DNA from: Croceitalea marina
GTDB taxonomy: Bacteria; Bacteroidota; Bacteroidia; Flavobacteriales; Flavobacteriaceae
Length of the DNA: 64,000 nt
Direction of reading: 5' to 3'
NCBI RefSeq assembly: GCF_042684265.1
Contig: NZ_JBHULB010000082.1
Span: 1-64,000, forward strand
Numbering within the stretch: the stretch's first letter is position 1; the number at the start of each line of letters is the position of its first letter. The position numbers were made by a program, and so were the translations under genes. Shown here piece by piece: positions 50,109 through 57,619 of the stretch. The notes below the pieces were generated by a model, which saw only the letters and a list, made by a program, of their open reading frames with translations, did no database searches and had not been told where the DNA came from.

Positions 50109-51011
50109 ATGCTCAAAATAGCCTTTCATCCTATTTACAAACACCCCTTACCTGAAGGGCATCGGTTTCCGATGATAAAGTATGATCTGCTTCCGCAACA
50201 ACTACTTTATGAAGGCACTTGTGATGAAGCTAATTTTTTTGAGCCAACTTTTCCTAAAGATGAGCATATTCTAGCAATCCATACAACATCTTATTACGAA
50301 AATCTACTAAGCTTAGCAATTAAACCAAGTGCCGCTAGAAAGATTGGTTTTCCACTTTCTGAAGAACTCGTATCAAGAGAACGTATCATCGCTGATGGAA
50401 CCCTAAAATGTTGTGAATTTGCCCTCGAAAATGGCATTGCCATGAATATTGCCGGTGGCACACATCATGCCTATACAAATCGTGGTGAAGCATTTTGTAT
50501 GTTGAACGATCAAGCCATTGGAGCGCGATATCTTCAGTCAAAAAAATTAGCTGAAAAAATCTTGATTGTAGATTTGGATGTGCATCAAGGTAACGGCACA
50601 GCGGAAATATTTCACAATGATGCATCGGTCTTTACTTTTTCCATGCACGGAGCATCTAACTATCCTTTTAAAAAAGAAGTTTCAGATTTGGATATCCCTT
50701 TAGAAAAAGGAACAGATGATAAAACCTACCTAACCATTTTAAAGGATACCTTGCCTAAGCTAATTGCTAAAGAACGACCCGATTTTATTTTTTACCTCTG
50801 TGGAGTAGATATTTTGGCTTCGGATAAACTAGGGACCTTAGGTATGACCTTGGAGGGCTGTTTGGAGCGCGACTGTTTTGTGCTTCAAACCTGCAAAGAC
50901 CTTAAAATCCCTGTTCAATGTAGTATGGGTGGCGGGTATTCACCAGATATTAAAGTAATTGTCGATGCCCATGCCAATACCTTTCGTTTGGCCCAAGAAA
51001 TCTTCTTTTAA
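50109..51011 (+). CDS. histone-deacetylase-like amidohydrolase
   Basis: A 300-residue zinc hydrolase of the HDAC/acetoin-utilisation superfamily. The His-His pair is in GGTHHAY (residues 116-122), the metal ligands in DLDVHQGNGT (155-164), and a later Asp in CGVDILASDKLG. It is close in length to the class IV-like bacterial branch. The substrate could be an acetylated amine, polyamine or protein lysine. It stands alone, 105 bp from the divergent Sua5-type gene. Confidence 0.92.
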   Translation: MLKIAFHPIYKHPLPEGHRFPMIKYDLLPQQLLYEGTCDEANFFEPTFPKDEHILAIHTTSYYENLLSLAIKPSAARKIGFPLSEELVSRERIIADGTLKCCEFALENGIAMNIAGGTHHAYTNRGEAFCMLNDQAIGARYLQSKKLAEKILIVDLDVHQGNGTAEIFHNDASVFTFSMHGASNYPFKKEVSDLDIPLEKGTDDKTYLTILKDTLPKLIAKERPDFIFYLCGVDILASDKLGTLGMTLEGCLERDCFVLQTCKDLKIPVQCSMGGGYSPDIKVIVDAHANTFRLAQEIFF

Positions 51012-51065
51012 GACCCGATATTTAGGTTAGCTTAAATCCTTATCTTGTTGGTCAAATCAACCATC

Positions 51066-52631
51066 ATGAAAAAACTAAATCTACTTCTAGCCCTTCCTTT
51101 TTTTGCAATAAGCTTAACTATTTCTGCCCAACCATCGGACAAAGCAAAAGAAATCGCTTCACAAATTGTTAATGAGGCTAATGAAAATTCACAATTGGAA
51201 AATCTTGCCCATGAGTTATTGGATGTTATCGGCCCCCGTCTGGTTGGTACTCCGCAAATGAAGAAAGCGAATGATTGGGCAGTCGCCAAATACAACACTT
51301 GGGGCATTTCGGCCAAAAATGAAGAATGGGGAAAATGGCGGGGATGGGAACGTGGCATCACCCATGTAGATTTAGTATCTCCAAGAGTAGTTAGTTTAAG
51401 CGGTATGCAATTGGCCTGGAGCCCAAGTACCGATAAAAAAGGAATTACTTCAGAAGTGGTTCTAATTCCTGATGTGGCCGATTCTTTGGCATTTTCAAAA
51501 TGGCTGCCCAATGTCAAGGGCAAGATAGTTATGGTGTCTATGCATCAGTTGACTGGTAGACCAGACTATAACTGGGAAGAATTTGCTACCGAAGCTTCAT
51601 TCGAAAAAATGAAAAACGAACGTGACGCCCATACCAAGGCTTGGCGCGAACGTATTCGAAAAACAGGATATAGCTCAAGAACGATTAATGCAGCTCTTGA
51701 AAAAGCAGGCGCCATCGGCATAATGCAGTCACGATGGTCCAGAGCTTTTGGCGCAAACAAAATCTTTAGCGCGAATACCAAAAAAATACCGGTAATCGAC
51801 CTCTCTTTAGAAGATTATGGAATGCTGTATCGTATGGTGGAAAATGGTGACAAACCAATAATCAAAGTTATTGCAGAATCAAAAGAATTGGGTACGGTAC
51901 CTACTTTTAATACCATCGCAGAAATAAAGGGTAGTGAACTGCCCAATGAATATGTAATTCTATCCGCCCATTTTGATTCTTGGGACGGAGCCACTGGAGC
52001 AACCGATAATGGCACTGGTACAATTACCATGATGGAAGCCATACGAATTCTTAAGAAAGTTTATCCCAACCCCAAACGCACCATTCTTGTTGGCCTTTGG
52101 GGAAGCGAAGAACAAGGCCTAAACGGGTCAAGGGCGTTTGTGGAAGACCACCCCGATATTGTTGAAGGTGTACAAGCCCTTTTTAATCAAGATAACGGTA
52201 CTGGAAGAGTGGTGAGGCTTTCCGGACAAGGTTTCTTGAATGCTTATGATTATTTGGGCAAATGGTTAGAGGCTGTACCGAAAGAAATTACCGATGAAAT
52301 TGAAACTACCTTCCCTGGAGTACCAGGTGGTGGCGGTTCTGATTACGCCTCTTTTGTAGCGGCCGGTGCTCCAGCATTTTCATTGAGCTCGTTAAGTTGG
52401 AGCTATTGGAACTATACCTGGCACACCAACCTCGACACCTATGATAAAATTGTATTTGATGATGTTAGAAACAATGCGATTTTGACCGCTATTTTGGCGT
52501 ATATGGCGAGCGAAGCTCCCGAGAAAACCTCAAGAACAAAATCGGTACTGCCCTTAAATTCAAGAACGGGAGAACAGCGCACTTGGCCTACCCCACGTTC
52601 ACCACAACGTGATGGCGGAAAGCTAGATTAG
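51066..52631 (+). CDS. secreted M28 family metallopeptidase
   Basis: A 521-residue exported peptidase with a signal peptide (1-21, ending SAQ), a protease-associated-like insert (about 120-260) and an M28 catalytic domain. Metal ligands appear in SAHFDSWDGATGATDNGTG (His and the two Asp), GSEEQGLNGS (Glu pair) and the final TWHTNLDTYD (His). It should be an aminopeptidase or carboxypeptidase in the periplasm or outside. I chose the ATG at 51066; the upstream in-frame TTG adds seven residues before the signal. Confidence 0.93.
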   Translation: MKKLNLLLALPFFAISLTISAQPSDKAKEIASQIVNEANENSQLENLAHELLDVIGPRLVGTPQMKKANDWAVAKYNTWGISAKNEEWGKWRGWERGITHVDLVSPRVVSLSGMQLAWSPSTDKKGITSEVVLIPDVADSLAFSKWLPNVKGKIVMVSMHQLTGRPDYNWEEFATEASFEKMKNERDAHTKAWRERIRKTGYSSRTINAALEKAGAIGIMQSRWSRAFGANKIFSANTKKIPVIDLSLEDYGMLYRMVENGDKPIIKVIAESKELGTVPTFNTIAEIKGSELPNEYVILSAHFDSWDGATGATDNGTGTITMMEAIRILKKVYPNPKRTILVGLWGSEEQGLNGSRAFVEDHPDIVEGVQALFNQDNGTGRVVRLSGQGFLNAYDYLGKWLEAVPKEITDEIETTFPGVPGGGGSDYASFVAAGAPAFSLSSLSWSYWNYTWHTNLDTYDKIVFDDVRNNAILTAILAYMASEAPEKTSRTKSVLPLNSRTGEQRTWPTPRSPQRDGGKLD

Positions 52632-52724
52632 CTTATTTAAACTCTTTTCAAATTTTGAATTAGATAAGGGTAAATACCCCGTCTAGCTAACATGTTTTCG
52701 TAACTTTACAAAAAATTAGTACAC

Positions 52725-53246
52725 ATGTTATCGAAGAAATTAGAAAAGGCACTTAACGAGCAAATACGAATAGAAGCAGAATCTTCACAAACCTACCTTT
52801 CTATGGCATCTTGGGCAGAAGTAAAGGGTCTTGAGGGTGTTGCAGGCTTCATGTACGGGCATTCGGATGAAGAACGTATGCATATGCTAAAATTGGTGAA
52901 GTATGTTAACGAACGTGGTGGTCATGCTAAAATATCTGATTTAAAAGAGCCAGAAACCGAGTTCGGAACTTTAACCAAAATGCTACAGAAATTATATGAT
53001 CACGAAGTTTTTGTTTCGCAAAGTATTAATGAATTGGTTCATGTGACCCTTGAGGAAAAAGACTATGCAACCCATAATTTTCTACAATGGTATGTAGCCG
53101 AGCAATTAGAAGAAGAAGCTTTAGCAAGAACTGTACTTGACAAAATAAACTTGATTGGTGATGATAAGGGAGGCCTCTATCTTTTCGACCGAGACATACA
53201 ACAATTGACAGTTGAAAGTGCTGCCTCGGAAACAATGGGGGAATAA
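52725..53246 (+). CDS. ftnA: ferritin
   Basis: A 173-residue non-heme ferritin, an iron-storage subunit forming a 24-mer. The ferroxidase ligands are visible: Glu17, Tyr24, Glu50 and His53 (in DEERMH), Glu94, and Gln127 with Glu130. The length is normal for bacterial ferritins. It likely oxidises Fe(II) and stores it in the cytoplasm. A 52-residue Cys/Lys-rich protein gene follows with its own promoter element. Confidence 0.96.
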   Translation: MLSKKLEKALNEQIRIEAESSQTYLSMASWAEVKGLEGVAGFMYGHSDEERMHMLKLVKYVNERGGHAKISDLKEPETEFGTLTKMLQKLYDHEVFVSQSINELVHVTLEEKDYATHNFLQWYVAEQLEEEALARTVLDKINLIGDDKGGLYLFDRDIQQLTVESAASETMGE

Positions 53247-53286
53247 TTTTAACACTTAAGCTTATTTAGATTAATTTAAAATAGCA

Positions 53287-53294
53287 TATTTTTG
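53287..53294 (+). promoter_or_regulatory. probable -7 promoter element of the 52-residue protein
   Basis: TATTTTTG matches TAnnTTTG, 19 bp before the ATG at 53313. No TTG is present at the usual distance upstream, so the promoter is only half supported. Confidence 0.45.
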
Positions 53295-53312
53295 TACCAT
53301 TCTGTTTTAGAA

Positions 53313-53471
53313 ATGGGCAAAAAGAAAAAGAAATCCGCTAAGAAAAAAGCACTGCTCAAAGAGCTTGTGCCCAGCAATTGCAAAACCAAATGCTGCAAAA
53401 AGTTCAAAAAGGGAGAAAACAAGCGCTGTAAGCGATGTCCTTGCTATGATTTACTCAAAAAAGTAGCTTAA
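53313..53471 (+). CDS. 52-residue Lys- and Cys-rich small protein
   Basis: A short gene with a strongly biased product: a Lys-rich N-terminus (MGKKKKKSAKKK), then six Cys at 23, 27, 28, 39, 42 and 44 (CKTKCC and CKRCPC) spaced by Lys. Such a composition fits a zinc- or iron-cluster knuckle with nucleic-acid-binding charge. A TAnnTTTG element ends 18 bp before the ATG. The stop abuts the end of the convergent gene at 53472. I recall similar small proteins in other Flavobacteriaceae, but cannot name a family. Confidence 0.75.
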   Translation: MGKKKKKSAKKKALLKELVPSNCKTKCCKKFKKGENKRCKRCPCYDLLKKVA

Positions 53472-53864
53472 TTATTTATCCTTTACAAAGCTTAGCCCTT
53501 CAAGGTAGTCACCACTCGTATAGCGGTTAATGTAAGTAGTTGCATGTTTCAAGAAAAGTGTACTATGCCCACATTTTAATGAACAAGCTGCCTGATGGTC
53601 TTTATAGAATTTTATTTTGTGCTTTAAGTAAAACTGATAGGCCAATATATTTTTATCCGCCAAGGCGTTTTCAAAAGATTCTTGGTCTTTCCAAAAATCA
53701 CGTTCGTCCTCCGCGCTTAAAAAAGTATAGCTAAGTTCGTATTTGGCATCTTTTTCGGCCAGTGAAGCGTAAAACGCTTCAGTACTCATAAGACGCTTTG
53801 TTTGACCTAATACTCCTAAAGGAAGTATCAGCAAAGCAAATGCTATGAGTTGTAACTGTTTCAC
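53472..53864 (-). CDS. secreted hypothetical protein
   Basis: A 130-residue protein with a signal peptide (1-20, ending VLGQ) and a mature part of about 110 residues, helical, with Cys96 and Cys100 (CSLKC) that could form a disulfide or bind metal. I do not recognise a family. The gene is convergent with the 52-residue protein gene; the two coding regions abut without a spacer. Confidence 0.7.
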   Translation of the reverse strand: MKQLQLIAFALLILPLGVLGQTKRLMSTEAFYASLAEKDAKYELSYTFLSAEDERDFWKDQESFENALADKNILAYQFYLKHKIKFYKDHQAACSLKCGHSTLFLKHATTYINRYTSGDYLEGLSFVKDK

Positions 53865-53950
53865 AAAATTGTTTTTTATTAAGACGAACTACATGCCATT
53901 AAGTTGCATTGATTTATTTAATTTATTGTTAAAAATTAACCCATAAAAAG

Positions 53951-53975
53951 AAAGAGGGCAAAATGCCCTCTTTTC
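53951..53975. terminator. terminator downstream of ssb
   Basis: A perfect 10-bp stem AAAGAGGGCA/TGCCCTCTTT with a 3-base loop lies between the ssb stop (53996) and the 53864 gene. T- and A-runs flank both sides, so it can act in either direction. Confidence 0.8.
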
Positions 53976-53995
53976 TCGATAGTATATACTTGAGT

Positions 53996-54328
53996 TTATT
54001 TACCCAACATCAAAAGCTCATTGCATCTTACTTCGGTGATATAGCGCTTTTCACCTTCTTTGGTTTCATAAGAACGGTGTATTAGTTTTCCTTCTACGGC
54101 TACTTGTTTCCCTTTGGCTAAATAATTTTCTACTATTTCTGCAGTTTTACCCCAAGCAACTATATTGTGCCACTGCACATCTTCCACTTTTTCTCCTTGA
54201 GCATTTTTATAGATTTCACTGGTTGCGATAGAGAATTTGGCCAATTTGTTACCATTTTCCATGTTTACAATTTCTGGGTCTTGCCCTAGATTACCAATCA
54301 ACTGTACTTTGTTCTTTAATGCGTTCAT
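53996..54328 (-). CDS. ssb: single-stranded DNA-binding protein
   Basis: A 110-residue OB-fold protein. The opening NKVQLIGNLGQDPEI, FSIATSEI and WHNIVAWGKTAEI are characteristic, and EGKLIHRSYE is the L45 region. The acidic C-terminal tail that recruits repair proteins in classical SSB is missing; the protein ends in LLMLGK. It may therefore be a secondary SSB used in recombination or mobile-element contexts. Three 10-bp tandem repeats lie about 110 bp upstream. Confidence 0.93.
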   Translation of the reverse strand: MNALKNKVQLIGNLGQDPEIVNMENGNKLAKFSIATSEIYKNAQGEKVEDVQWHNIVAWGKTAEIVENYLAKGKQVAVEGKLIHRSYETKEGEKRYITEVRCNELLMLGK

Positions 54329-54436
54329 CTTTCTAATTTTTATGGTTTAACAGTTAATACTATCAAGCCACCTTGACTTGACACTGCAAACCTAAAACGG
54401 GCAAGAAAGAAGATTCGGTTTGGAAGCATTTATTTT

Positions 54437-54466
54437 CGTTTGTAAACGTTTGTAGTCGTTTGTATC
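54437..54466. repeat. three 10-bp tandem repeats CGTTTGTAnn upstream of ssb
   Basis: CGTTTGTA occurs three times at 54437, 54447 and 54457, exactly one helical turn apart. Repeats placed on one DNA face suggest binding of a cooperative protein, as in operators or iterons. They abut the hairpin repeat at 54468. Confidence 0.75.
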
Positions 54467-54467
54467 A

Positions 54468-54501
54468 GTATATAATTCCCTCCACATAGGCATCTATATA
54501 C
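54468..54501 (-). repeat. 34-bp hairpin repeat, copy R1 (left boundary of variable region)
   Basis: It matches R3 (58572-58605) in 31 of 34 positions, with 23 bases identical in a run (54479-54501). It is followed by ATTA and TGGGACA (54506-54512); in R3 the complement TGTCCCA comes before the hairpin, so R1 is in reverse orientation. Confidence 0.7.
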
Positions 54502-54668
54502 ATTATGGGACAGGATTAAATAGTTTTTGTGGGATAAACCGTGAAGTAATTTTTTCGGGAATCGGGAATCTTGGTTAATTCTCCGCTAATTCAGAGAACC
54601 AGAGCGTAAGACCTTATCCCTTTTCAATGAGCATTGCAAGCGTTTTCCAATTCTTCTAACATTGGCAA

Positions 54669-54797
54669 CTATTCACTCTTTTTCTTGGGTACTGACGCTT
54701 TCAGTACTCCGTCTAACGTTCCGTCAATTTTGAGCTTCTTTTCGTACTCTTTAGAACGTTCTTTTTTCTTTTTTATGGGGTAATCTTTACTTGTCAT
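54669..54797 (-). CDS. 42-residue basic small protein
   Basis: A short gene with a highly charged product: MTSKDYPIKKKKERS at the N-terminus, then a KEYEKKLKIDGTLDGVLKAS core and a PKKKSE end. It is 33% Lys. The codons read cleanly and I recall a similar short protein in related genomes, so I think it is real, though the evidence is only composition. It lies in the otherwise empty 560-bp region between ssb and the 54925 gene. The function is unknown; nucleic-acid binding is likely from charge. Confidence 0.5.
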   Translation of the reverse strand: MTSKDYPIKKKKERSKEYEKKLKIDGTLDGVLKASVPKKKSE

Positions 54798-54924
54798 AAG
54801 ATAAATCTAGGGATTTTTACTTTATAAGGCGCTAATTGTTTTTTTTTTAGATAAAATATTATATTTAAAGTTTGGATTAAGCCAAAAATTCTAAAATCTA
54901 ACCAAACTTTCCCCCTTTCAAAAT

Positions 54925-55776
54925 ATGAAAAGGAGTATACCGCCTGTAATTATTTCTGCTTTAGTAATTATTCTAAAAAACCTAAATTTAAAGTGCTTAG
55001 ATGAAAAGGAAGTTGGCGTTTGGTGTATGTTTAAGGGTTTTTTGAACGATAATAAAGCTAATATTATTATTGTATCGCTCCTTGTTTTTGTTATTTGGAA
55101 CTATTATGTTTCAATAAAGGAAAGAAATAATAAACGAGACATAATAAGAGGGTTCTTAGGCAGATATTTTACTCAACATTTAAATGGTGACAAAAAAAAT
55201 CATAGAATAACAGTTTTTGAAATCAGATATGGGATTGTTCTTTTTTTTGGCTATTTATGGCATACACTAATAAGGTTTAGATATTATTATGATTGTAGTA
55301 AGCTTAAAACTAGATTAGCTAGAACACCGTTACCATGGGTCAGATATTTAAGTGTTTTAACACGACATGGAATACCTAACGAAGACTATCGGGTAACTGT
55401 TTTTAAGATTCATAGTAGCGATGCTAAACCGAATAGCTTTGCTGTTTACATACACAATCTAAGGCAAACCGAATGGGTTAAATTAGATAATATTAACACC
55501 ATAGACTTAAAAAAAATTAGTAACTTAAACCAACTTTCCGCGTCTGATAAGAGTCGGGTTAAAAAATATATGAATAAATCTAAGATACAAAAATTCAGTG
55601 CTCTCAAAATTTTAGGGCGCACACCTGTGCATCTAGGAGGTATTCCTTTATTTGGCAAAGACCCCCAAACGACCTCTCATATAATTATGTACGACAGCAA
55701 TAAAACTGCCTTTTCTCAAGTTAAAGATTCGTTAGTGTTTTTTAGTAAGTATATTGAAATCGCTTTAAAGAATTAA
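54925..55776 (+). CDS. membrane protein with C-terminal cytosolic domain, unknown
   Basis: A 283-residue protein with two N-terminal hydrophobic segments (about 8-22 and 48-66) and a basic cytosolic part of 210 residues. The C-terminal two thirds alternate strands and helices (RVTVFKIHS, FAVYIHN, HIIMYDS), vaguely like a GAF-type sensor fold; this is a guess. The 131-residue partner gene starts 6 bp after its stop. AT-rich DNA in a region with a transposase and repeats points to horizontal transfer. A two-gene defence or signalling unit is possible. Confidence 0.65.
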   Translation: MKRSIPPVIISALVIILKNLNLKCLDEKEVGVWCMFKGFLNDNKANIIIVSLLVFVIWNYYVSIKERNNKRDIIRGFLGRYFTQHLNGDKKNHRITVFEIRYGIVLFFGYLWHTLIRFRYYYDCSKLKTRLARTPLPWVRYLSVLTRHGIPNEDYRVTVFKIHSSDAKPNSFAVYIHNLRQTEWVKLDNINTIDLKKISNLNQLSASDKSRVKKYMNKSKIQKFSALKILGRTPVHLGGIPLFGKDPQTTSHIIMYDSNKTAFSQVKDSLVFFSKYIEIALKN

Positions 55777-55782
55777 TTTATT

Positions 55783-56178
55783 ATGGAGTTAACTCTTAAT
55801 CAATTAGCAAATTTTCCAAATCCTTTAGCAAGACCAAAGGATTTAAATCAAAAGATAGTTATTCAAGCTGATAGCCTATCTCCATCAGATATACCTGACG
55901 AAGTAGAGGTAGAACATGAGGAGAACAAGCTTCATTTTGATTTCCAATACTCTATAATGGAAAGACTTAATGCGCTAGAGCATTACAATACAGAATTTTT
56001 TTCAGTGAAATATAGCTCTGACACAGGTAGAATATATTATTTAAGCTTAAATAATTCCGTTTTTTCTAAATTTAAATCTCAAATGAATCAAATAATCTCC
56101 AAACTAGGAGTTGGAAGAGCTCCTGACAATCTTAGATTTGGCGTTAGACTTATTGGAAAAATAATTGATTTCCTTTAA
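55783..56178 (+). CDS. hypothetical protein, partner of the 54925 gene
   Basis: A 131-residue soluble protein, acidic in its first half (SDIPDEVEVEHEENK) and more basic at the end. I do not recognise a family and see no catalytic motif. It starts 6 bp after the membrane protein gene and its stop lies 3 bp from the end of the convergent IS1595-type transposase gene, so the transposase landed, or was captured, right at the module's edge. Confidence 0.6.
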   Translation: MELTLNQLANFPNPLARPKDLNQKIVIQADSLSPSDIPDEVEVEHEENKLHFDFQYSIMERLNALEHYNTEFFSVKYSSDTGRIYYLSLNNSVFSKFKSQMNQIISKLGVGRAPDNLRFGVRLIGKIIDFL

Positions 56179-56181
56179 CTT

Positions 56182-57114
56182 TTATTTCACAAGACCTTTA
56201 TAGCTTAAAACACTCTCCGACCCTTCCAAAAACTGATGAAACCTTTGGTTTGATGTTTTAGAACGATTATTGAATCTCGCTGCATACTCATCTAAATAAC
56301 GGCTAATATGCTTATCACTTACTTGGTGGTAAACACCATAAAGACCACGCTTTAAAACACTCCAAAAGTTCTCTATTGTATTGGTATGTACTTGACCCTC
56401 TACATAAATATTCAATGAATGCTTAACGTTATCGTGCTTATAGGTTTTCTTCAACTGCTTGTATGCTGCCGCTTCATCTGAATAGATGGTGCTATCGGCA
56501 GGCACGTGAGTTTTGACAAAATCTACCATAATGTTGGTAGTCTCACCCGATACGTGCTTTAAAGCTACCTTACCATCACGCTCAATGATTCCTATGATGG
56601 CTTTCTTAGCTTTATAAGGCTCACCCTCATTAGTTAAGTTTTTATCGTTCTGAGAGCGTCTTTTACGTAAATGTTTGTTAGACTCCTTACCACCAACATA
56701 ACTCGCATCAATCTCTACCATTTTATTTTCACCCAACATTTGCGGTGCTTTTTCTCTTAGCATTTCTCTAATTCTATGAAGAACAAACCATGCTGTCTTT
56801 TGTGTAATTCCTAAATCAATCGCAAGCTGAACACTAGAAATACCTTTCTTATGTTCTGTTGCCAACCATATCGCAGCAAACCAAATGCGAAAAGGAATTT
56901 TAGAGTTTTCGAATATAGTACCTACCCTAACCGTGAATTTCTTATGACATTCTTTATCCCTACACTTCCAACCTCTATTAGTTTTGTATGGTTTCTCGCA
57001 ACCACAATGAGGACAATGAGGTTCACCGCCCCAACGGATAGTTTCATAATAAGCTATTCCTGTGGCTTCATCCTTGAAGAAATCTAATAATTGAGGTAAT
57101 GACTTGAATTGCAT
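56182..57114 (-). CDS. IS1595 family transposase
   Basis: A 310-residue transposase. The N-terminal zinc ribbon has CPHC (34-37) and the second pair CRDKEC. The catalytic domain shows the first Asp in VEIDASYVGG, the second in TIYSDEAA and an HTNTIENFWSVLKRG motif supplying the third acidic or Asn residue, all typical of the ISXO2-like subgroup. The frame is intact and full length. A TATCTTTG element (57140-57133) before it could serve as its -7 box. The right end TGTCCCA lies at 57146-57152; the left end is not seen next to the stop codon. Confidence 0.93.
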   Translation of the reverse strand: MQFKSLPQLLDFFKDEATGIAYYETIRWGGEPHCPHCGCEKPYKTNRGWKCRDKECHKKFTVRVGTIFENSKIPFRIWFAAIWLATEHKKGISSVQLAIDLGITQKTAWFVLHRIREMLREKAPQMLGENKMVEIDASYVGGKESNKHLRKRRSQNDKNLTNEGEPYKAKKAIIGIIERDGKVALKHVSGETTNIMVDFVKTHVPADSTIYSDEAAAYKQLKKTYKHDNVKHSLNIYVEGQVHTNTIENFWSVLKRGLYGVYHQVSDKHISRYLDEYAARFNNRSKTSNQRFHQFLEGSESVLSYKGLVK

Positions 57115-57152
57115 TGGTTTTATTTAGATACTCAAAGATACGACTTGTCCCA
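56182..57152 (-). mobile_element. IS1595-type element, right end supported, left end unresolved
   Basis: The transposase with the likely terminus TGTCCCA (57146-57152) marks the right part. The nearest inverted TGGGACA is at 54506-54512, 1.7 kb beyond the transposase stop, so the two unknown genes could be passengers; IS1595 members with passenger genes are known. However, the outer 8 bp (ATACATTA and TTAAATAC) do not match, so the borders stay open. Confidence 0.5.
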
Positions 57153-57260
57153 TTAAATACCTAATATTTTACAATAAATACATCAAAAAATGATACATAA
57201 AGTAACATAAAACATGAGTTATTAACAATTTGTATCGCATTTTATATATCAAAAATGATT

Positions 57261-57298
57261 TATAATTCCGTAATAACACGTGTTATTACGGAATTATA
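57261..57298. repeat. 38-bp perfect palindrome without spacer
   Basis: Bases 57261-57298 are their own reverse complement in full, centred on AACACGTGTT. It lies in the 308-bp gap between the transposase and the promoter at 57386. A spacerless 38-bp dyad can form a cruciform and is longer than most operators; a resolution or nicking site is also possible. The centre is not a ParB parS site. Confidence 0.9.
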
Positions 57299-57385
57299 CC
57301 TTCTAAATAGCTATAATCAACAGGCCATATACGATGAAATGAACATTTTAGATTTATGTATTTTTCTATGTTCTATTCTCTAATT

Positions 57386-57413
57386 TTGTGTATTATTATT
57401 TTTTGTATCTTTG
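57386..57413 (+). promoter_or_regulatory. Bacteroidota-type promoter for the tRNA-like transcript
   Basis: TTG (57386-57388), 17 bases, then TATCTTTG (57406-57413) match TTG-N-TAnnTTTG with a slightly short spacer. It points toward the hairpin at 57428 and the tRNA-like element at 57486. Confidence 0.65.
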
Positions 57414-57427
57414 TAGTGTAGAATGAA

Positions 57428-57462
57428 AAAAGCCTTCTCGTCTGGACAACTAAAAGGCTTTT
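57428..57462 (+). ncRNA. leader hairpin before the tRNA-like element
   Basis: AAAAGCCTT pairs with AAGGCTTTT over a 17-base loop. It sits about 15 bp after the promoter. It might be an attenuator, or part of a structured RNA that includes the tRNA-like element. The open frame over this stretch (57423-57608) is judged a by-product. Confidence 0.5.
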
Positions 57463-57485
57463 GGATTTTCAATAAATTATTAAGG

Positions 57486-57559
57486 GACGGTGTGTCTGAA
57501 CTGGTTAAGGTGTCAGTGTTGCAAGCTGTTTTTTGTGGGTTTGAGTCCCACCACCGTCT
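57486..57559 (+). tRNA. tRNA-like element, degenerate, anticodon position TGC
   Basis: A perfect 7-bp acceptor stem (GACGGTG with CACCGTC), a perfect 5-bp T-stem (GTGGG/CCCAC) with loop TTTGAGT, a D-loop with GG, and an anticodon arm of four pairs with loop GTTGCAA give the length (74 nt) and layout of a class I tRNA. The D-stem pairs poorly (one standard pair and one wobble) and position 32 is a G. It may be a decayed tRNA, an altered tRNA of a mobile element, or a tRNA mimic. The anticodon would read TGC (Ala), but the acceptor does not look like tRNA-Ala, and no CCA is encoded. Confidence 0.45.
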
Positions 57560-57562
57560 CTA

Positions 57563-57588
57563 TTTTATGGTTCAAAAGTACCATAAAA
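57563..57588. terminator. hairpin after the tRNA-like element
   Basis: TTTTATGGT and ACCATAAAA form a perfect 9-bp stem with an 8-base loop, starting 4 bp after the tRNA-like element. It is AT-rich with no long T-run behind it, so termination would be modest. Confidence 0.5.
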
Positions 57589-57619
57589 TAACGGATTTTG
57601 CAAATTAATATTATACGTT

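Noticed and set aside
54506..57152. Fully defined IS1595 transposon with passenger genes
   Set aside because: The terminal match is only about seven bases and the flanking 8-bp sequences are not duplicated, so borders cannot be asserted.
57270..57289. Possible ParB parS site within the 38-bp palindrome
   Set aside because: The centre CACGTG agrees, but the arms (AACACGTGTT) differ from the parS pattern TTTCACGTGAAA, and no parAB genes are nearby.
57423..57608. 61-residue open frame across the tRNA-like element
   Set aside because: It runs through the leader hairpin and the whole tRNA-like structure; its peptide looks like a translated tRNA and has no domain.
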